Origin: CAYYAQ01 sp964469555
Lineage (GTDB): Bacteria > Planctomycetota > UBA1135 > UBA2386
NCBI GenBank assembly: GCA_964469555.1
Contig: CAYYAQ010000071.1
Location: 1 to 25,564 of the forward strand
Reading direction: 5' to 3'
Length of the DNA: 25,564 nucleotides
The notes beneath the pieces were generated by a model. It searched no databases, had not been told where the DNA came from, and saw only the letters and a list, made by a program, of their open reading frames with translations. The stretch's first letter is position 1. The number at the start of each line of letters is the position of its first letter. A program made the translations under genes and the position numbers. Positions 7,486-15,590 of this stretch are shown here, in pieces.

Positions 7486-9287
7486 GTCGCCTCCTGTCCT
7501 GCGCTGCACCGATGCGCGAGTTCCAGCGCGCCGACCGTGAAGATCAGCGGGTAGAGTTCCTCGGAGTACCACAACCGGGCAAAGTAGAGCCCGATCGGCG
7601 CGGCGTCGAACCGAGCGCCTTCCTCCGTCGTGGCGATCAACCACTCGACTCCTCTGCCGACGGCTGCTCGGATCTCGTCCGCGTCGGCGTCTCGTTCGAG
7701 CACCCAAGCAGCGAGAGCGTCGACCCCCAGCGCGGTCTCCTCCACCGACGGGACCGCACCGAAACCGCCGTCGGGTTGTTGGCAGCGAAGAAGGAACTCG
7801 ATGCCTCGCCGTCCCGCGACGACCCAGTCTCCGTCGGCTCGAGAATCGCAGCGAACACGCGCGACCGCGCGCAACACGCGGGACGTCCCGTAGATCGGGT
7901 TCTCGTGCGTCGCCTCGTGCTGGTTCCCGAACCACAGGGGAATCCACGCGCCGTCATCCCGCTGATTCGCCAACAGGTATTCGACCATCGACGTGGTCGC
8001 CCGATCGATGCGACCACGCAGCCCCGGCAAGTCATCGCGCCAGGCAGCGAACGCCCGCAGCGCGTGGGCGGTGAGGTCCGAGCCACTTCGATCAAACGGT
8101 AGCTTGCCCCATCCACGGCAGAACGTCGGCACGCCGCCATCCCGATTCATTAGATCGAGCAACCACGTGATCCCCCTCGCCGCCGCCTCCCTGCCGCTCG
8201 ACAGATGCCGAAGCGCGAGCAACGCGCCGGCAGTGTCGTCCGCATCCGGAACTCCCCCCGAACGATCGGTCCACGCCCACCCACCTGGATCCGCATGGGT
8301 GTAGGGATGTTCGACCTTGAGTTGCTGGTCGAGAAGCCACTCGGTCGTCGGCGTCTTCCGCGCGTCGTCGAGACCTTCGAGCACCTGCACCGACAGCGTC
8401 GTAGTCCACGTGTCCAGGTTCGTGTCGATGGGCCAGCTACCGTCGTCGCGCACCGTTTCGGCGAGAAACGAAAGCCCGCGCTCCACGACCGAGTGATGGA
8501 TGAGCCCCATCGAGATCAGGCTCATAGCAACGAAGCTCGTCAACGGCGCGGCCTCGAGGTAGCCACCCGTCGTCGGCTGGATCTTCCGGAGGGTACTCAA
8601 GGTCCCCCACTTCGTGATTCCGCGGGCGAGCCGCGTGATCGGGTTCCAGGTCGGTCGGTGGTGGTGCCGTGCCTGGCCAATCGCGATCAACGCGGGCAGC
8701 GCGTAGCTGACCACCCGGAGCCGCAGCATGCGAAACCACGAGTGCGGAAACGCCGCCAGTTCGAAGGGCAACTGCGGAACCATGCGCCACCCGTCCTCGC
8801 CGAGCCGTCCGCCCAGGGCGCAGGTCGTGAGGATCGGAACCGAGAACGTCTGGTCCGCGCCGTAGCACGCTCGGATCGCGTCCACGAGTCGACGAGGATG
8901 AAGTTCGCCATCACAGACAGCCGTCAACCACTGCTCTGCCCTCGCCATCGCGGCGCGCGTCTCCTCGCCCGGTTGCTCATCGACGCCGAGGCTCACCCAA
9001 CACAGCGTCGTCGTGCTGATGTTGGACGGACTGCCAACCGTGTCGCCCCACCCGCCGTCCTCGTTCTGGTGTTGGCACAACCACTGCCATCCGGCCGCCG
9101 CGAACTTCCGATGCTCCGGGATGTGCGCAGCCGCCATCGCGAACGCCATGGACGCCGTCGCGGTCGAAAGCGCGCTCGAGGACAGCAGCCCCGGACAGGA
9201 TCCGTTCGCTTGAAACCGCGAGAGGAGCCTCTCGCGCGCGCGGTTCAGGGATTCGGAGGGCACGTCCATGGTGGCGCGGTCACGCAC
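7473..9287 (-). CDS. Class II terpene cyclase, squalene-hopene-cyclase-like
   Basis: A 604-aa alpha/alpha-barrel protein close to the usual 600-650 aa of squalene-hopene cyclases. QW-type repeats are visible at 74-80 (QNEDGGW), about 280-285 (RDDGSW), 441-448 (NQRDDGAW) and 502-508 (CQQPDGG). The catalytic acid motif is present as PDADDTA at 347-353 (DxDD), preceded by GGWAWTD as in cyclases. The N-terminus has LLSSSALSTATA. Cyclases with DxDD protonate a terminal alkene or epoxide of a polyprene. The frame begins at GTG 9287, overlapping the previous stop by 8 nt; ATG 9269 is an equally possible start. Squalene is the family's usual substrate, but no squalene synthase or HpnC/D/E gene lies here, so a different polyprenyl substrate from the neighbouring synthase is plausible. 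Confidence 0.8.
   Translation of the reverse strand: MRDRATMDVPSESLNRARERLLSRFQANGSCPGLLSSSALSTATASMAFAMAAAHIPEHRKFAAAGWQWLCQHQNEDGGWGDTVGSPSNISTTTLCWVSLGVDEQPGEETRAAMARAEQWLTAVCDGELHPRRLVDAIRACYGADQTFSVPILTTCALGGRLGEDGWRMVPQLPFELAAFPHSWFRMLRLRVVSYALPALIAIGQARHHHRPTWNPITRLARGITKWGTLSTLRKIQPTTGGYLEAAPLTSFVAMSLISMGLIHHSVVERGLSFLAETVRDDGSWPIDTNLDTWTTTLSVQVLEGLDDARKTPTTEWLLDQQLKVEHPYTHADPGGWAWTDRSGGVPDADDTAGALLALRHLSSGREAAARGITWLLDLMNRDGGVPTFCRGWGKLPFDRSGSDLTAHALRAFAAWRDDLPGLRGRIDRATTSMVEYLLANQRDDGAWIPLWFGNQHEATHENPIYGTSRVLRAVARVRCDSRADGDWVVAGRRGIEFLLRCQQPDGGFGAVPSVEETALGVDALAAWVLERDADADEIRAAVGRGVEWLIATTEEGARFDAAPIGLYFARLWYSEELYPLIFTVGALELAHRCSAGQEATCPS
7490..7495 (-). promoter_or_regulatory. Shine-Dalgarno that fixes the GTG start of the cysteine desulfurase
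   Basis: The minus strand reads AGGAGG CGAC GTG. This perfect core, inside the end of the cyclase gene, selects the GTG at 7485 over the much longer upstream open frame. Confidence 0.75.
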
Positions 9288-10146
9288 TCAGGTGACCCAG
9301 GGCCAGCAGAGCATAGAACGTGTACTCGCTGTCCGTGACATCATCCGCCCAGTGCCCGCAGAATGCCTTCCCCGTCCACAGCGAATCGAGGAAGTCGAGA
9401 CATGGTTCGCGCACAGCTTCGAAATCCACCTGCATGCCGGACAGCGCGTGAAGCGCCGTCGCCGTCGAGAGCAAGTCGGGGAGCGGCGCCTGTGGTGCAG
9501 CGAGGAAACCTCCTCCTTCGGGGTGTACCCGCTCCAGTAACCACGGTCCGACTTCGGCGGGTGCAGACCGCCCAAGCTGGCGCAACATAGTCACCGCCGC
9601 CGCGCTGACCGTCGTACTGCCCACGGTTTGCCCCGGAATCTTCGCGAACGCACCGTCGCTCGACCGCAGACTTTCGACCGAGTCGGCCAGTGCCGCGACG
9701 TTTTGACACTCGAGACCGAGGTCCTGGTAAGCCCCTAGACCGAGAAATCCATGGTATGCCGTTCCGTTTTCCGCGCCGGGTTCGGAGTGGAACCCACCAT
9801 CCGTGCTCCGGAACCGTTCGAGATTCCGCGCCATCAAGGACTTCGTCTCCGCGTCGACCGAATCCCTGGGCATCGCGGCCCAACATCGCGCGAGACAAGT
9901 CAGGTGCACGAGGTCGAGATCGGCGCCATCACCGAACTTGGATAGATAACGCACCGTGTTGTCGACAGGCAACTCCGCCTGAAGCGCGACCAGCCCCTCG
10001 AGCGTGAACACTGTGTAGTACAGATCGCTCTCGCCAGCACGGTCGATACCGCCACCGTCTTCGTGGAAGTTCTCGCGGAGGAACGACTCGATGCGCTCCG
10101 CTGCGCTATCCAGGTGTCGAGGCGCTAGCCTCGCGACCTGCAGCAT
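9280..10146 (-). CDS. Small prenyltransferase-beta-like alpha/alpha-toroid protein lacking the zinc ligands
   Basis: This protein of about 288 aa has the repeats of protein-prenyltransferase beta subunits and terpene cyclases: FHEDGGGID, STDGGFHSEP, SSDGAFAKIPG, PEGGGFLAAP and DSEYTFYALLALGHL. In Rab/farnesyl transferases zinc is held by an Asp-x-Cys pair and a His. Here the matching sites read PDLLS (Asp224 kept, Cys replaced by Leu226) and DSEYTF (His replaced by Tyr275). It also lacks DxDD. It is therefore unlikely to be a zinc prenyltransferase or an acid-initiated cyclase by itself, and may be a partner or half-enzyme of the cyclase encoded just after it. ATG 10146 is preferred (TTG 10158 also possible); it overlaps the synthase gene by 41 nt. 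Confidence 0.7.
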   Translation of the reverse strand: MLQVARLAPRHLDSAAERIESFLRENFHEDGGGIDRAGESDLYYTVFTLEGLVALQAELPVDNTVRYLSKFGDGADLDLVHLTCLARCWAAMPRDSVDAETKSLMARNLERFRSTDGGFHSEPGAENGTAYHGFLGLGAYQDLGLECQNVAALADSVESLRSSDGAFAKIPGQTVGSTTVSAAAVTMLRQLGRSAPAEVGPWLLERVHPEGGGFLAAPQAPLPDLLSTATALHALSGMQVDFEAVREPCLDFLDSLWTGKAFCGHWADDVTDSEYTFYALLALGHLSA

Positions 10147-11893
10147 TTCGAGTCTCAAACTCAGTGCAGTAGCCCTCGATCAGCGTGCGGGGGAAGATCT
10201 TGCCGACGACCCGGCGCAACAGGCCCTTGAGCGTCGCATTCTGCAGGAAGCGCAGCGAACGCACAGCCTGCTCTTCGTACGCGTTGAGCAAGTCGGTGGT
10301 CTTCTCGATCACACCGCGTTCGTACAGGATACGCATCAACTCGGCCTCGACGTCTCCGAACTTCGTCTCGCGTCGCCACATCGACTCGATCAGTTCGCGC
10401 TCTTCGCCTTCGCGCGCGCGCTTGCCCGCGATCGCGAGAATCAGCGACGGTCGCAAGTCGCGCAGATCGTGGGAATCGCCTTCGCCCGCGAAGTCGTCGA
10501 GGTCGTCGCGCACCTGGTAGGCGATGCCGAGGGCCTCGCTGTACTTCGTGAGCACATCGTGCACCTGGTCGTCGGCGTCGGCGTAGAACGCGCCGAGTCG
10601 CAACGCGACTTCGAAGGCGGGCGCGGTCTTCTGGCTGAAGATCTTCAGCACGTCGACGGAAGAGATGGGCTGCGGATCGCGGGCCCAGACAAGTTCCTTG
10701 CCCTGGCCGCGACTCAGCATCACATGCCCCTCGGACGCCGACCGGAGCATCGCGACCTTTGTCTCCGCGGGAGCGTCGATCTCGCTGATCAACCGGTAGC
10801 CCTCACCGAGGAGGAAGTCGCCGGCGTTGATCGCTATCGCCTCATCGAACTCGACATGCAGCGTCGGCTTGCCGTAGCGCTCAGAATCCTGGTCCTCGAG
10901 GTCGTCGTGGATCAGCGACGCCTTGTGGAAACACTCGATCGCGACCGAGAGCTTCTTGAGGTTGTCGTCGATCTCGGGCTCGACATCGGCGTTGTCGTAT
11001 TGCAGGGCGAGGTACACGCAGGTCGCGAGGTACGGTCGCCACCGCTTGCCGTCGCGGAGCATCCAGTCGCGAGCGATCTGCTCCGTCGCGTCGGCGACCG
11101 GACCCATGATCGCTTCGAGAGATTCGGGCCTGAAGAACGCCTGCACCTCTTCCTTGAGCGAGTCCAGATCCAGACGATACGCCTGATCGTCCGCGGTCAG
11201 GTGGATCACGTCCCACACCCAGTCCAGGTCGACGGTGCAGTCGATGCAATCGTCGTTCAACAGCGGGATCGCGATACCCGGCACGGCTGCAGCTTCCATA
11301 TGTGGAAAGCTCCGCTCCAGGACGTTCAAGCAACTCACGCCGACGACCGCGTCGATGCGACCCGTCTCGACCATCTGACGCACAATCGCGGAACCCTCCG
11401 CGGCGAGAACCGCGTAGCCGAGCCGCTCACCTTCCGCGGTGAGGTCCTGGATCGAGCACAGGCCGCACTCCTTGCAGAGCAGGCCAAACTCGTCGAACGG
11501 CGCGGGGCAGTGCTCTTCCACCCGCAGACACTTCGGCAACAGCAGCAGGCGACGCTCGTACGGAATCTGCGCCAGCGTGTCCCGCCACGCCGCATTGTTG
11601 ATCAGGACGGCGATGTAGTCGATGAAGGCCCGGTCGAAGCCGCGTTGTTCACACAGCGTACCGGCGTGCTCCCGCAACTCGGCCATCGGCAGCGGCGGCA
11701 CGAGATCCGTCGAGTCGACGAACTCGGTGATCACGCGCTTGAGCAGATCGCGAGTCGCGCGATCGTTCGGCACGTTCGACTGCGCCACGCGGTATGCCTG
11801 CTTCGGCACTCGAGACGGCAACGAGAAGATCGGCGGGGCCGCCTTCGCGTCCTTGCCTCTACCGTTGGTTTCGAGTGGTGTCTCTGCAGTCAT
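10106..11893 (-). CDS. DUF116 domain fused to a trans-polyprenyl diphosphate synthase
   Basis: A 595-aa two-part protein. Residues about 60-225 match the Cys-rich DUF116 pattern: LPKCLR at 119-124, CKECGLC at 140-146, GVSC at 185-188 and PLLNDDCIDCTVD at 210-222, with eight cysteines at 122, 129, 140, 143, 146, 188, 216 and 219. Residues about 265-575 are a polyprenyl synthase with GKRWRP at 282-287, first Asp-rich motif DDLED at 330-334 and second DDLDD at 463-467, so it should condense isopentenyl diphosphate onto an allylic primer. Residues -5/-4 before the first motif are Ala and Ser, small like those of longer-chain synthases, which hints at a product longer than farnesyl. The function of DUF116 is unknown; the cysteines suggest metal or Fe-S binding. 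It starts 20 nt after the radical SAM gene. Confidence 0.85.
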   Translation of the reverse strand: MTAETPLETNGRGKDAKAAPPIFSLPSRVPKQAYRVAQSNVPNDRATRDLLKRVITEFVDSTDLVPPLPMAELREHAGTLCEQRGFDRAFIDYIAVLINNAAWRDTLAQIPYERRLLLLPKCLRVEEHCPAPFDEFGLLCKECGLCSIQDLTAEGERLGYAVLAAEGSAIVRQMVETGRIDAVVGVSCLNVLERSFPHMEAAAVPGIAIPLLNDDCIDCTVDLDWVWDVIHLTADDQAYRLDLDSLKEEVQAFFRPESLEAIMGPVADATEQIARDWMLRDGKRWRPYLATCVYLALQYDNADVEPEIDDNLKKLSVAIECFHKASLIHDDLEDQDSERYGKPTLHVEFDEAIAINAGDFLLGEGYRLISEIDAPAETKVAMLRSASEGHVMLSRGQGKELVWARDPQPISSVDVLKIFSQKTAPAFEVALRLGAFYADADDQVHDVLTKYSEALGIAYQVRDDLDDFAGEGDSHDLRDLRPSLILAIAGKRAREGEERELIESMWRRETKFGDVEAELMRILYERGVIEKTTDLLNAYEEQAVRSLRFLQNATLKGLLRRVVGKIFPRTLIEGYCTEFETRNAAGREASASTPG

Positions 11894-11913
11894 GGTTCGA
11901 TGGGTATCCCGTG

Positions 11914-13185
11914 CTAGGTATAGGCTCCGAAACCGAAGAACCAGTGCTTCTTCGCGAATCGGTAGATCCAGTTTCTCTCGGGTACCTCGAAGCCGGGCTG
12001 GTGTTGGCTGCTGCGTGACTCCATCGCCTGAAGTTCCGCCATGGCGGCCTTGCGCACCGTGGTATCGCGGGATCCGTGCCGCGTGACGAGGTCTTCCAGC
12101 AGGTCCGGTCGCTCCAATACGATGCAGCCACGGGTCACGCTTGCGGCGGTCTTGCGAAAATCATCGAGAAGCTTGGACTCCGTCAGCGTCTTGAAGATGT
12201 CGCCGTCGTTGTCGGTGATCGACTCGTTCGCGAACTGGATGATCGGGCACGGCTCGACGTCACCCCAGGGGCTGATGTGGTGGCTGATCCCGATCGCCGC
12301 AGGACACAGCGCCTGACCCTTGTCGTCCCAGTAGGCGTCGACGAACGCGATGGGTTTCTCGTTGCGCATACGCACGACGAAACGTCGGGTCGCGACGACC
12401 TGCTCGGGCGTCAGCGCTAGCTCGGGATTCGCGTCGGGTCCAACCGGACGATAGGTGTGGAACCATGCGTAGTGGACGCCCATCTCGATCAGGCGGTCGA
12501 CCCAGAGATCTTGGACGAGGTCGTCGAAATTGGTTCGGCAGACGCTGCTCGCCACGCCGACGATGAGACGATTGCGAATCGCAGCCTCGATGCCGGCCAC
12601 GGTCTTGCTGAGCACGCGCTTGCCGCCGCGGCGTTCATCGCTGACGATTTCGGTGCCTTCGACGCTGATCAGCACGGTGGCGTTGCCGACCTTGCGCAGT
12701 TGGGCCGCGACTTCATCGGTGATGAAGTGGCCGTTCGTAAAGATCTGGAAGTAGCAGTCGGGGTGCGCTTCGAGCACCTTCATCAGGTCCGGATGCAGGA
12801 ACGGCTCGCCGCCGAGCAGGCCGAAGAAACGATTGCCGTGTTTCTTCGCGTTCGTGATCAACCGGTCGAGATCTTCGAAGGACATGTGATTCTTCGGAGC
12901 CGCGACGTCGACCCAACAGCCCGTGCAGCGCAGGTTGCACGTGTTCGTGATCGAGATGTAGAGAAACGGCGGGAAGACCTGCCCCTTCTTCAGGCGCTTC
13001 TTGAAGCGCTGCACCGACCGCATGCCCTTGTAGCCGAAGTTCCACGCGAACTTCCACAAGAGGCACATGTCGGTCGAGCTCAACATCCGGCGGGCGAGCG
13101 CGAAGGTCACCGGGCCACGGAACTTCTTCGGCGCGGCAGCCACCGAGAGATTCTGGTCCGGCCTCACAGTGCTCGTGGCGGTCAT
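11914..13185 (-). CDS. Radical SAM enzyme with Cys-containing C-terminal extension
   Basis: This 423-aa protein has the radical SAM motif CNLRCTGC (Cys83, 87, 90), which binds the [4Fe-4S]-SAM centre, followed by GGEP at 125-128. Further cysteines at 294 (CPAAIGISHHISPWG), 313 (EPCPII) and 354 suggest an auxiliary cluster of SPASM/twitch type, though fewer Cys are seen than in a full SPASM domain. The N-terminal stretch FAWNFGYKGMRSVQRFKKRL is basic and precedes the barrel. ATG 13185 was chosen because it stands one base after the preceding stop codon; the open frame further upstream is antisense to nothing recognisable and lies inside the ferredoxin gene. It may modify the terpenoid made by its neighbours, with electrons from the ferredoxin-like protein. 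It does not look specifically like HpnH, which has a different N-terminus. Confidence 0.85.
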   Translation of the reverse strand: MTATSTVRPDQNLSVAAAPKKFRGPVTFALARRMLSSTDMCLLWKFAWNFGYKGMRSVQRFKKRLKKGQVFPPFLYISITNTCNLRCTGCWVDVAAPKNHMSFEDLDRLITNAKKHGNRFFGLLGGEPFLHPDLMKVLEAHPDCYFQIFTNGHFITDEVAAQLRKVGNATVLISVEGTEIVSDERRGGKRVLSKTVAGIEAAIRNRLIVGVASSVCRTNFDDLVQDLWVDRLIEMGVHYAWFHTYRPVGPDANPELALTPEQVVATRRFVVRMRNEKPIAFVDAYWDDKGQALCPAAIGISHHISPWGDVEPCPIIQFANESITDNDGDIFKTLTESKLLDDFRKTAASVTRGCIVLERPDLLEDLVTRHGSRDTTVRKAAMAELQAMESRSSQHQPGFEVPERNWIYRFAKKHWFFGFGAYT

Positions 13186-13186
13186 G

Positions 13187-14068
13187 TCAGATACCCCAGT
13201 CTTCAGGCGTGGCCTTCCTGTCCTGCATCGATTGCGAACGCGTCTCGCGGCGCTCGGCCTTTTCCTTCGCGCGCCGGGCGCGATCTTCGATGTCACCCGC
13301 CGAAGGCAGGGTCATCAACACCTCGTTTGGAATGTCGAGGGTCTTCTGGAGCTTCTTCAGGCACCGCTTGCGCTCCAACAGCGCCTTGGACTCGTCGCGC
13401 TCCGTGGAGAAGCGTTCGCGCACGGTCTTGCTTCGCTCGCGGAGCGCCGCGTAGATGTCACCACCGAGCAACGCCGAGATATCGACCTTCATCGATTCGC
13501 GCTTCAGGTCTTCCTCGCGGACGACGTCACCATTGATCGGACCGGCCTTGTACTTCGGGAACAGAATCGCCGCCTCCGGACACACCCGCGAGCACGCCGG
13601 GCAATCCGTCTTGCAGTTGTCCTGGATCTGCACCTGGATCTTCTGGTCGCCGTCGACGCCGTAGACGTCGAACAGGCAAAACGTGAGGCACTGCATGCAG
13701 TTCGTGCAGCGGTCGTAGTCGATGACAGGGAACCACGGCTTCCACCCGCCGGGTGCGTCAGCTTCGACCGCCGCAACGCGCTCACGCACCTTGTCCCTGA
13801 CGTCCGTCGCGGCCAGGCCGGAGATGTCGACGAATTCGAGTGAACCACCCACGTCGTGCACGGGAGTCCGTTCGAACTGGCCGAGAACCAGATGGTTCGA
13901 ACCGTCGGAAGGCGCGACGTTCCCACCGACCGCGGATCGCGTGACCGGATGGCCGTCGTCGAGAAGCGCGACCATCGTGTCGAACCGGATCTCCTTGTCG
14001 AGCGGTCGGGCGCCATCGCCCTCGTAGAGGACAATGCGGACGCGCTTGCCTTCGAGTTTCTTGCCCAT
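13187..14068 (-). CDS. 2[4Fe-4S] ferredoxin-like protein with unusual N- and C-terminal regions
   Basis: A 293-aa protein with a central ferredoxin domain at about 112-172. CTNCMQCLTFC provides Cys121, 124, 127 and 131, and CKTDCPACSRVCP provides Cys152, 156, 159 and 163, enough for two [4Fe-4S] clusters. The first 110 residues (KRVRIVLYEGDGARPLDKE...) and the charged, probably helical last 100 residues (RERSKTVRERF, RRAKEKAERRE) match nothing I recognise. The domain order suggests a dedicated electron carrier docking to a specific partner, most simply the radical SAM enzyme encoded next. ATG 14068 shares one base with the upstream stop (TGATG); the one-base gap downstream also implies coupled translation. 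Confidence 0.82.
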   Translation of the reverse strand: MGKKLEGKRVRIVLYEGDGARPLDKEIRFDTMVALLDDGHPVTRSAVGGNVAPSDGSNHLVLGQFERTPVHDVGGSLEFVDISGLAATDVRDKVRERVAAVEADAPGGWKPWFPVIDYDRCTNCMQCLTFCLFDVYGVDGDQKIQVQIQDNCKTDCPACSRVCPEAAILFPKYKAGPINGDVVREEDLKRESMKVDISALLGGDIYAALRERSKTVRERFSTERDESKALLERKRCLKKLQKTLDIPNEVLMTLPSAGDIEDRARRAKEKAERRETRSQSMQDRKATPEDWGI

Positions 14069-14457
14069 CAGATGCTCTCTCCCAGCAGCGCACCGAGGAT
14101 CTCGTCCGCGTCTTGCTCGCGCATGTTGAGCACTTCGACGCCTTCTTCCGGCAGCGGCGTGCCGGCGGCGTGGAACAACCACTTCACCGCGCGCGGGTAG
14201 CACGCGGCGATCTTCGTGTTGCCGGGCGAGGCCAGGCGCGCGAGCGTGGGATCCTTGCGCGCGGACATCTCGCAGAGATCCGCGACGGATTCGAACGCGA
14301 TCCTGGAATCACAGAGGCCGGCGAGCACCTTCTCCTTCATTTCCGGGGCGATGACCTTGGCGTGCTTACAATGGCAGTACAGCACCCTGGTACCGAGAGA
14401 GTTGTCTTCACCCTGGGGCTTCGTCGCGCCGTTTTGGTGGTGCGGAGTCTGCGTCAC
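14068..14457 (-). CDS. Small Cys-rich protein resembling an HdrA N-terminal segment
   Basis: This 129-aa protein starts at GTG 14457, overlapping the previous stop as GTGA. It has five cysteines: Cys28 and Cys30 (LYCHCKHAKVI), Cys49, Cys62 (VADLCEM) and Cys86 (IAACYPRAVKWLF). The segment ending GVEVLNMREQ, preceded by ACYPR, resembles the 'ACxPR...NxRE' stretch of heterodisulfide reductase subunit A and related proteins, but the FAD domains of HdrA are absent. It may bind a cluster or handle a thiol/persulfide. The HdrA resemblance is from eye alignment and is moderate. Its place between the GTPase and the ferredoxin suggests an electron or sulfur relay. Confidence 0.6.
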   Translation of the reverse strand: MTQTPHHQNGATKPQGEDNSLGTRVLYCHCKHAKVIAPEMKEKVLAGLCDSRIAFESVADLCEMSARKDPTLARLASPGNTKIAACYPRAVKWLFHAAGTPLPEEGVEVLNMREQDADEILGALLGESI

Positions 14458-15590
14458 TTTGGATTTGGCGGGGGGCTCGAAGCCGGTTGCGAATCGCGGT
14501 GCGTCGGCACGGGCCGCCCCGGTCGGAACCGTTCCTCGTGTTCAAGCAAGAGGTTGGGGCCGGATCCTAACCGATTCTCCGCCGCCAGAACGTCGGCAAC
14601 AATCGACGACAGACTTTCGGGACACAATTCGGCCCGGAGGTTGAGAACCAGCGCTCCACCGTCGACTTCGTCGAGGAGAGACTCCCTCAAATCCGGCTCG
14701 TCGTGGTTGCCGACGACGCTGACAACGGACAACTGACCACGGCAGTCGAGGGTCATCTTGAGGTGAGCGATCTCGCCGTCGGCAGCAGCGACTCGCTCCC
14801 GAATCGCGGAGGCGAGTCGCACGAGCATCGCGTTGCCGTCAAAAGGCGCATCCGTCGAGACTTCGATGGTGGCGTTGAGCCAGCCGAGCAAAGCCTCGCC
14901 CTCGGCATACTCGTCGTAGTCGATAGCCATCGTCGGACGCACTTCGACGTCGCCATCCAACACGCGATCGAACCACGCCTCGAGGCCAGTGCCGTCCTTC
15001 GCCGAGACGCAGACCACCGCGGCCCCCGGGAATTCCCGTTCGAGGGCATCGACGAGCTTCTTGTGCATTCCCTCCTCGAGCTCATCGATCTTGTTGACGA
15101 CGATGATGTCTGCCTCCTCGAGTTGCTTGCGGTAGACGTAGACGACCTTCGGGGAAAACGATCGTCCCTCCGCGAGCCCCAGCACGCGGGCGGCGCGGAC
15201 CGGATCGACGAGCACGCTGAGGGGCGCGATCCGGAACCGATCCCCGTAGATCCGCCGCAGCGGATAGCTCACCGTCGCGACAAGGTCGGTGCAGCTGCCG
15301 ACCGGCTCGGCGAGGAAGACCTCCGGTCGTGACTTCTGAGTCAGTTCGTCCGCGGCGTGCTGCAGCGAGTCGAAGCGGCAGCAGAAGCAACCGCCGGTGA
15401 TCTCTTCGACGGCGAATCCGTGGGAGCGAAGAATCGTCGTGTCGACCAGGCCCGAGCTCTGGTCGTTCGTGATCAACCCGACGCGGACACCGCGATCGGT
15501 CATCGACTGCGCGAAGCGGTCGATCGCCGTCGTCTTGCCGGCGCCGAGGAAACCGCCGATCATCACGTAGCGAGCGATCTCCGCGGTCAT
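14454..15590 (-). CDS. CobW/COG0523-type G3E GTPase
   Basis: A 378-aa GTPase with the P-loop GGFLGAGKTT at 12-21, the metal-binding GGCFCC motif (Cys68, 70, 71) characteristic of COG0523 metallochaperones, NDQ at 42-44 and the guanine-specificity motif NKID at 166-169. The family couples GTP hydrolysis to metal or cofactor delivery (Zn, Co, Fe or nitrile-hydratase metals). ATG 15590 overlaps the stop of the GcvH-like gene (ATGA); the open frame to 15695 is inside that gene and is not used. The C-terminus contains a region with LKMTLDCRGQLSVVSVVGN, consistent with a CobW C-terminal domain. Its client in this operon may be one of the Cys-rich proteins encoded directly downstream. Metal unknown. 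Confidence 0.88.
   Translation of the reverse strand: MTAEIARYVMIGGFLGAGKTTAIDRFAQSMTDRGVRVGLITNDQSSGLVDTTILRSHGFAVEEITGGCFCCRFDSLQHAADELTQKSRPEVFLAEPVGSCTDLVATVSYPLRRIYGDRFRIAPLSVLVDPVRAARVLGLAEGRSFSPKVVYVYRKQLEEADIIVVNKIDELEEGMHKKLVDALEREFPGAAVVCVSAKDGTGLEAWFDRVLDGDVEVRPTMAIDYDEYAEGEALLGWLNATIEVSTDAPFDGNAMLVRLASAIRERVAAADGEIAHLKMTLDCRGQLSVVSVVGNHDEPDLRESLLDEVDGGALVLNLRAELCPESLSSIVADVLAAENRLGSGPNLLLEHEERFRPGRPVPTHRDSQPASSPPPNPK

Noticed and set aside
7486..7947. 154-codon N-terminal extension of the cysteine desulfurase frame
   Set aside because: Arg-rich, antisense-type composition, lies wholly inside the cyclase gene, and the family N-terminus begins exactly at the GTG with a perfect ribosome site.
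9280..10146. Protein farnesyl/geranylgeranyl transferase beta subunit
   Set aside because: Two of three zinc ligands are replaced and no alpha subunit is present.
10091..11917. 608-aa open frame on the plus strand
   Set aside because: Exact antisense of the DUF116-synthase gene; no recognisable motif, and high GC keeps antisense frames open.
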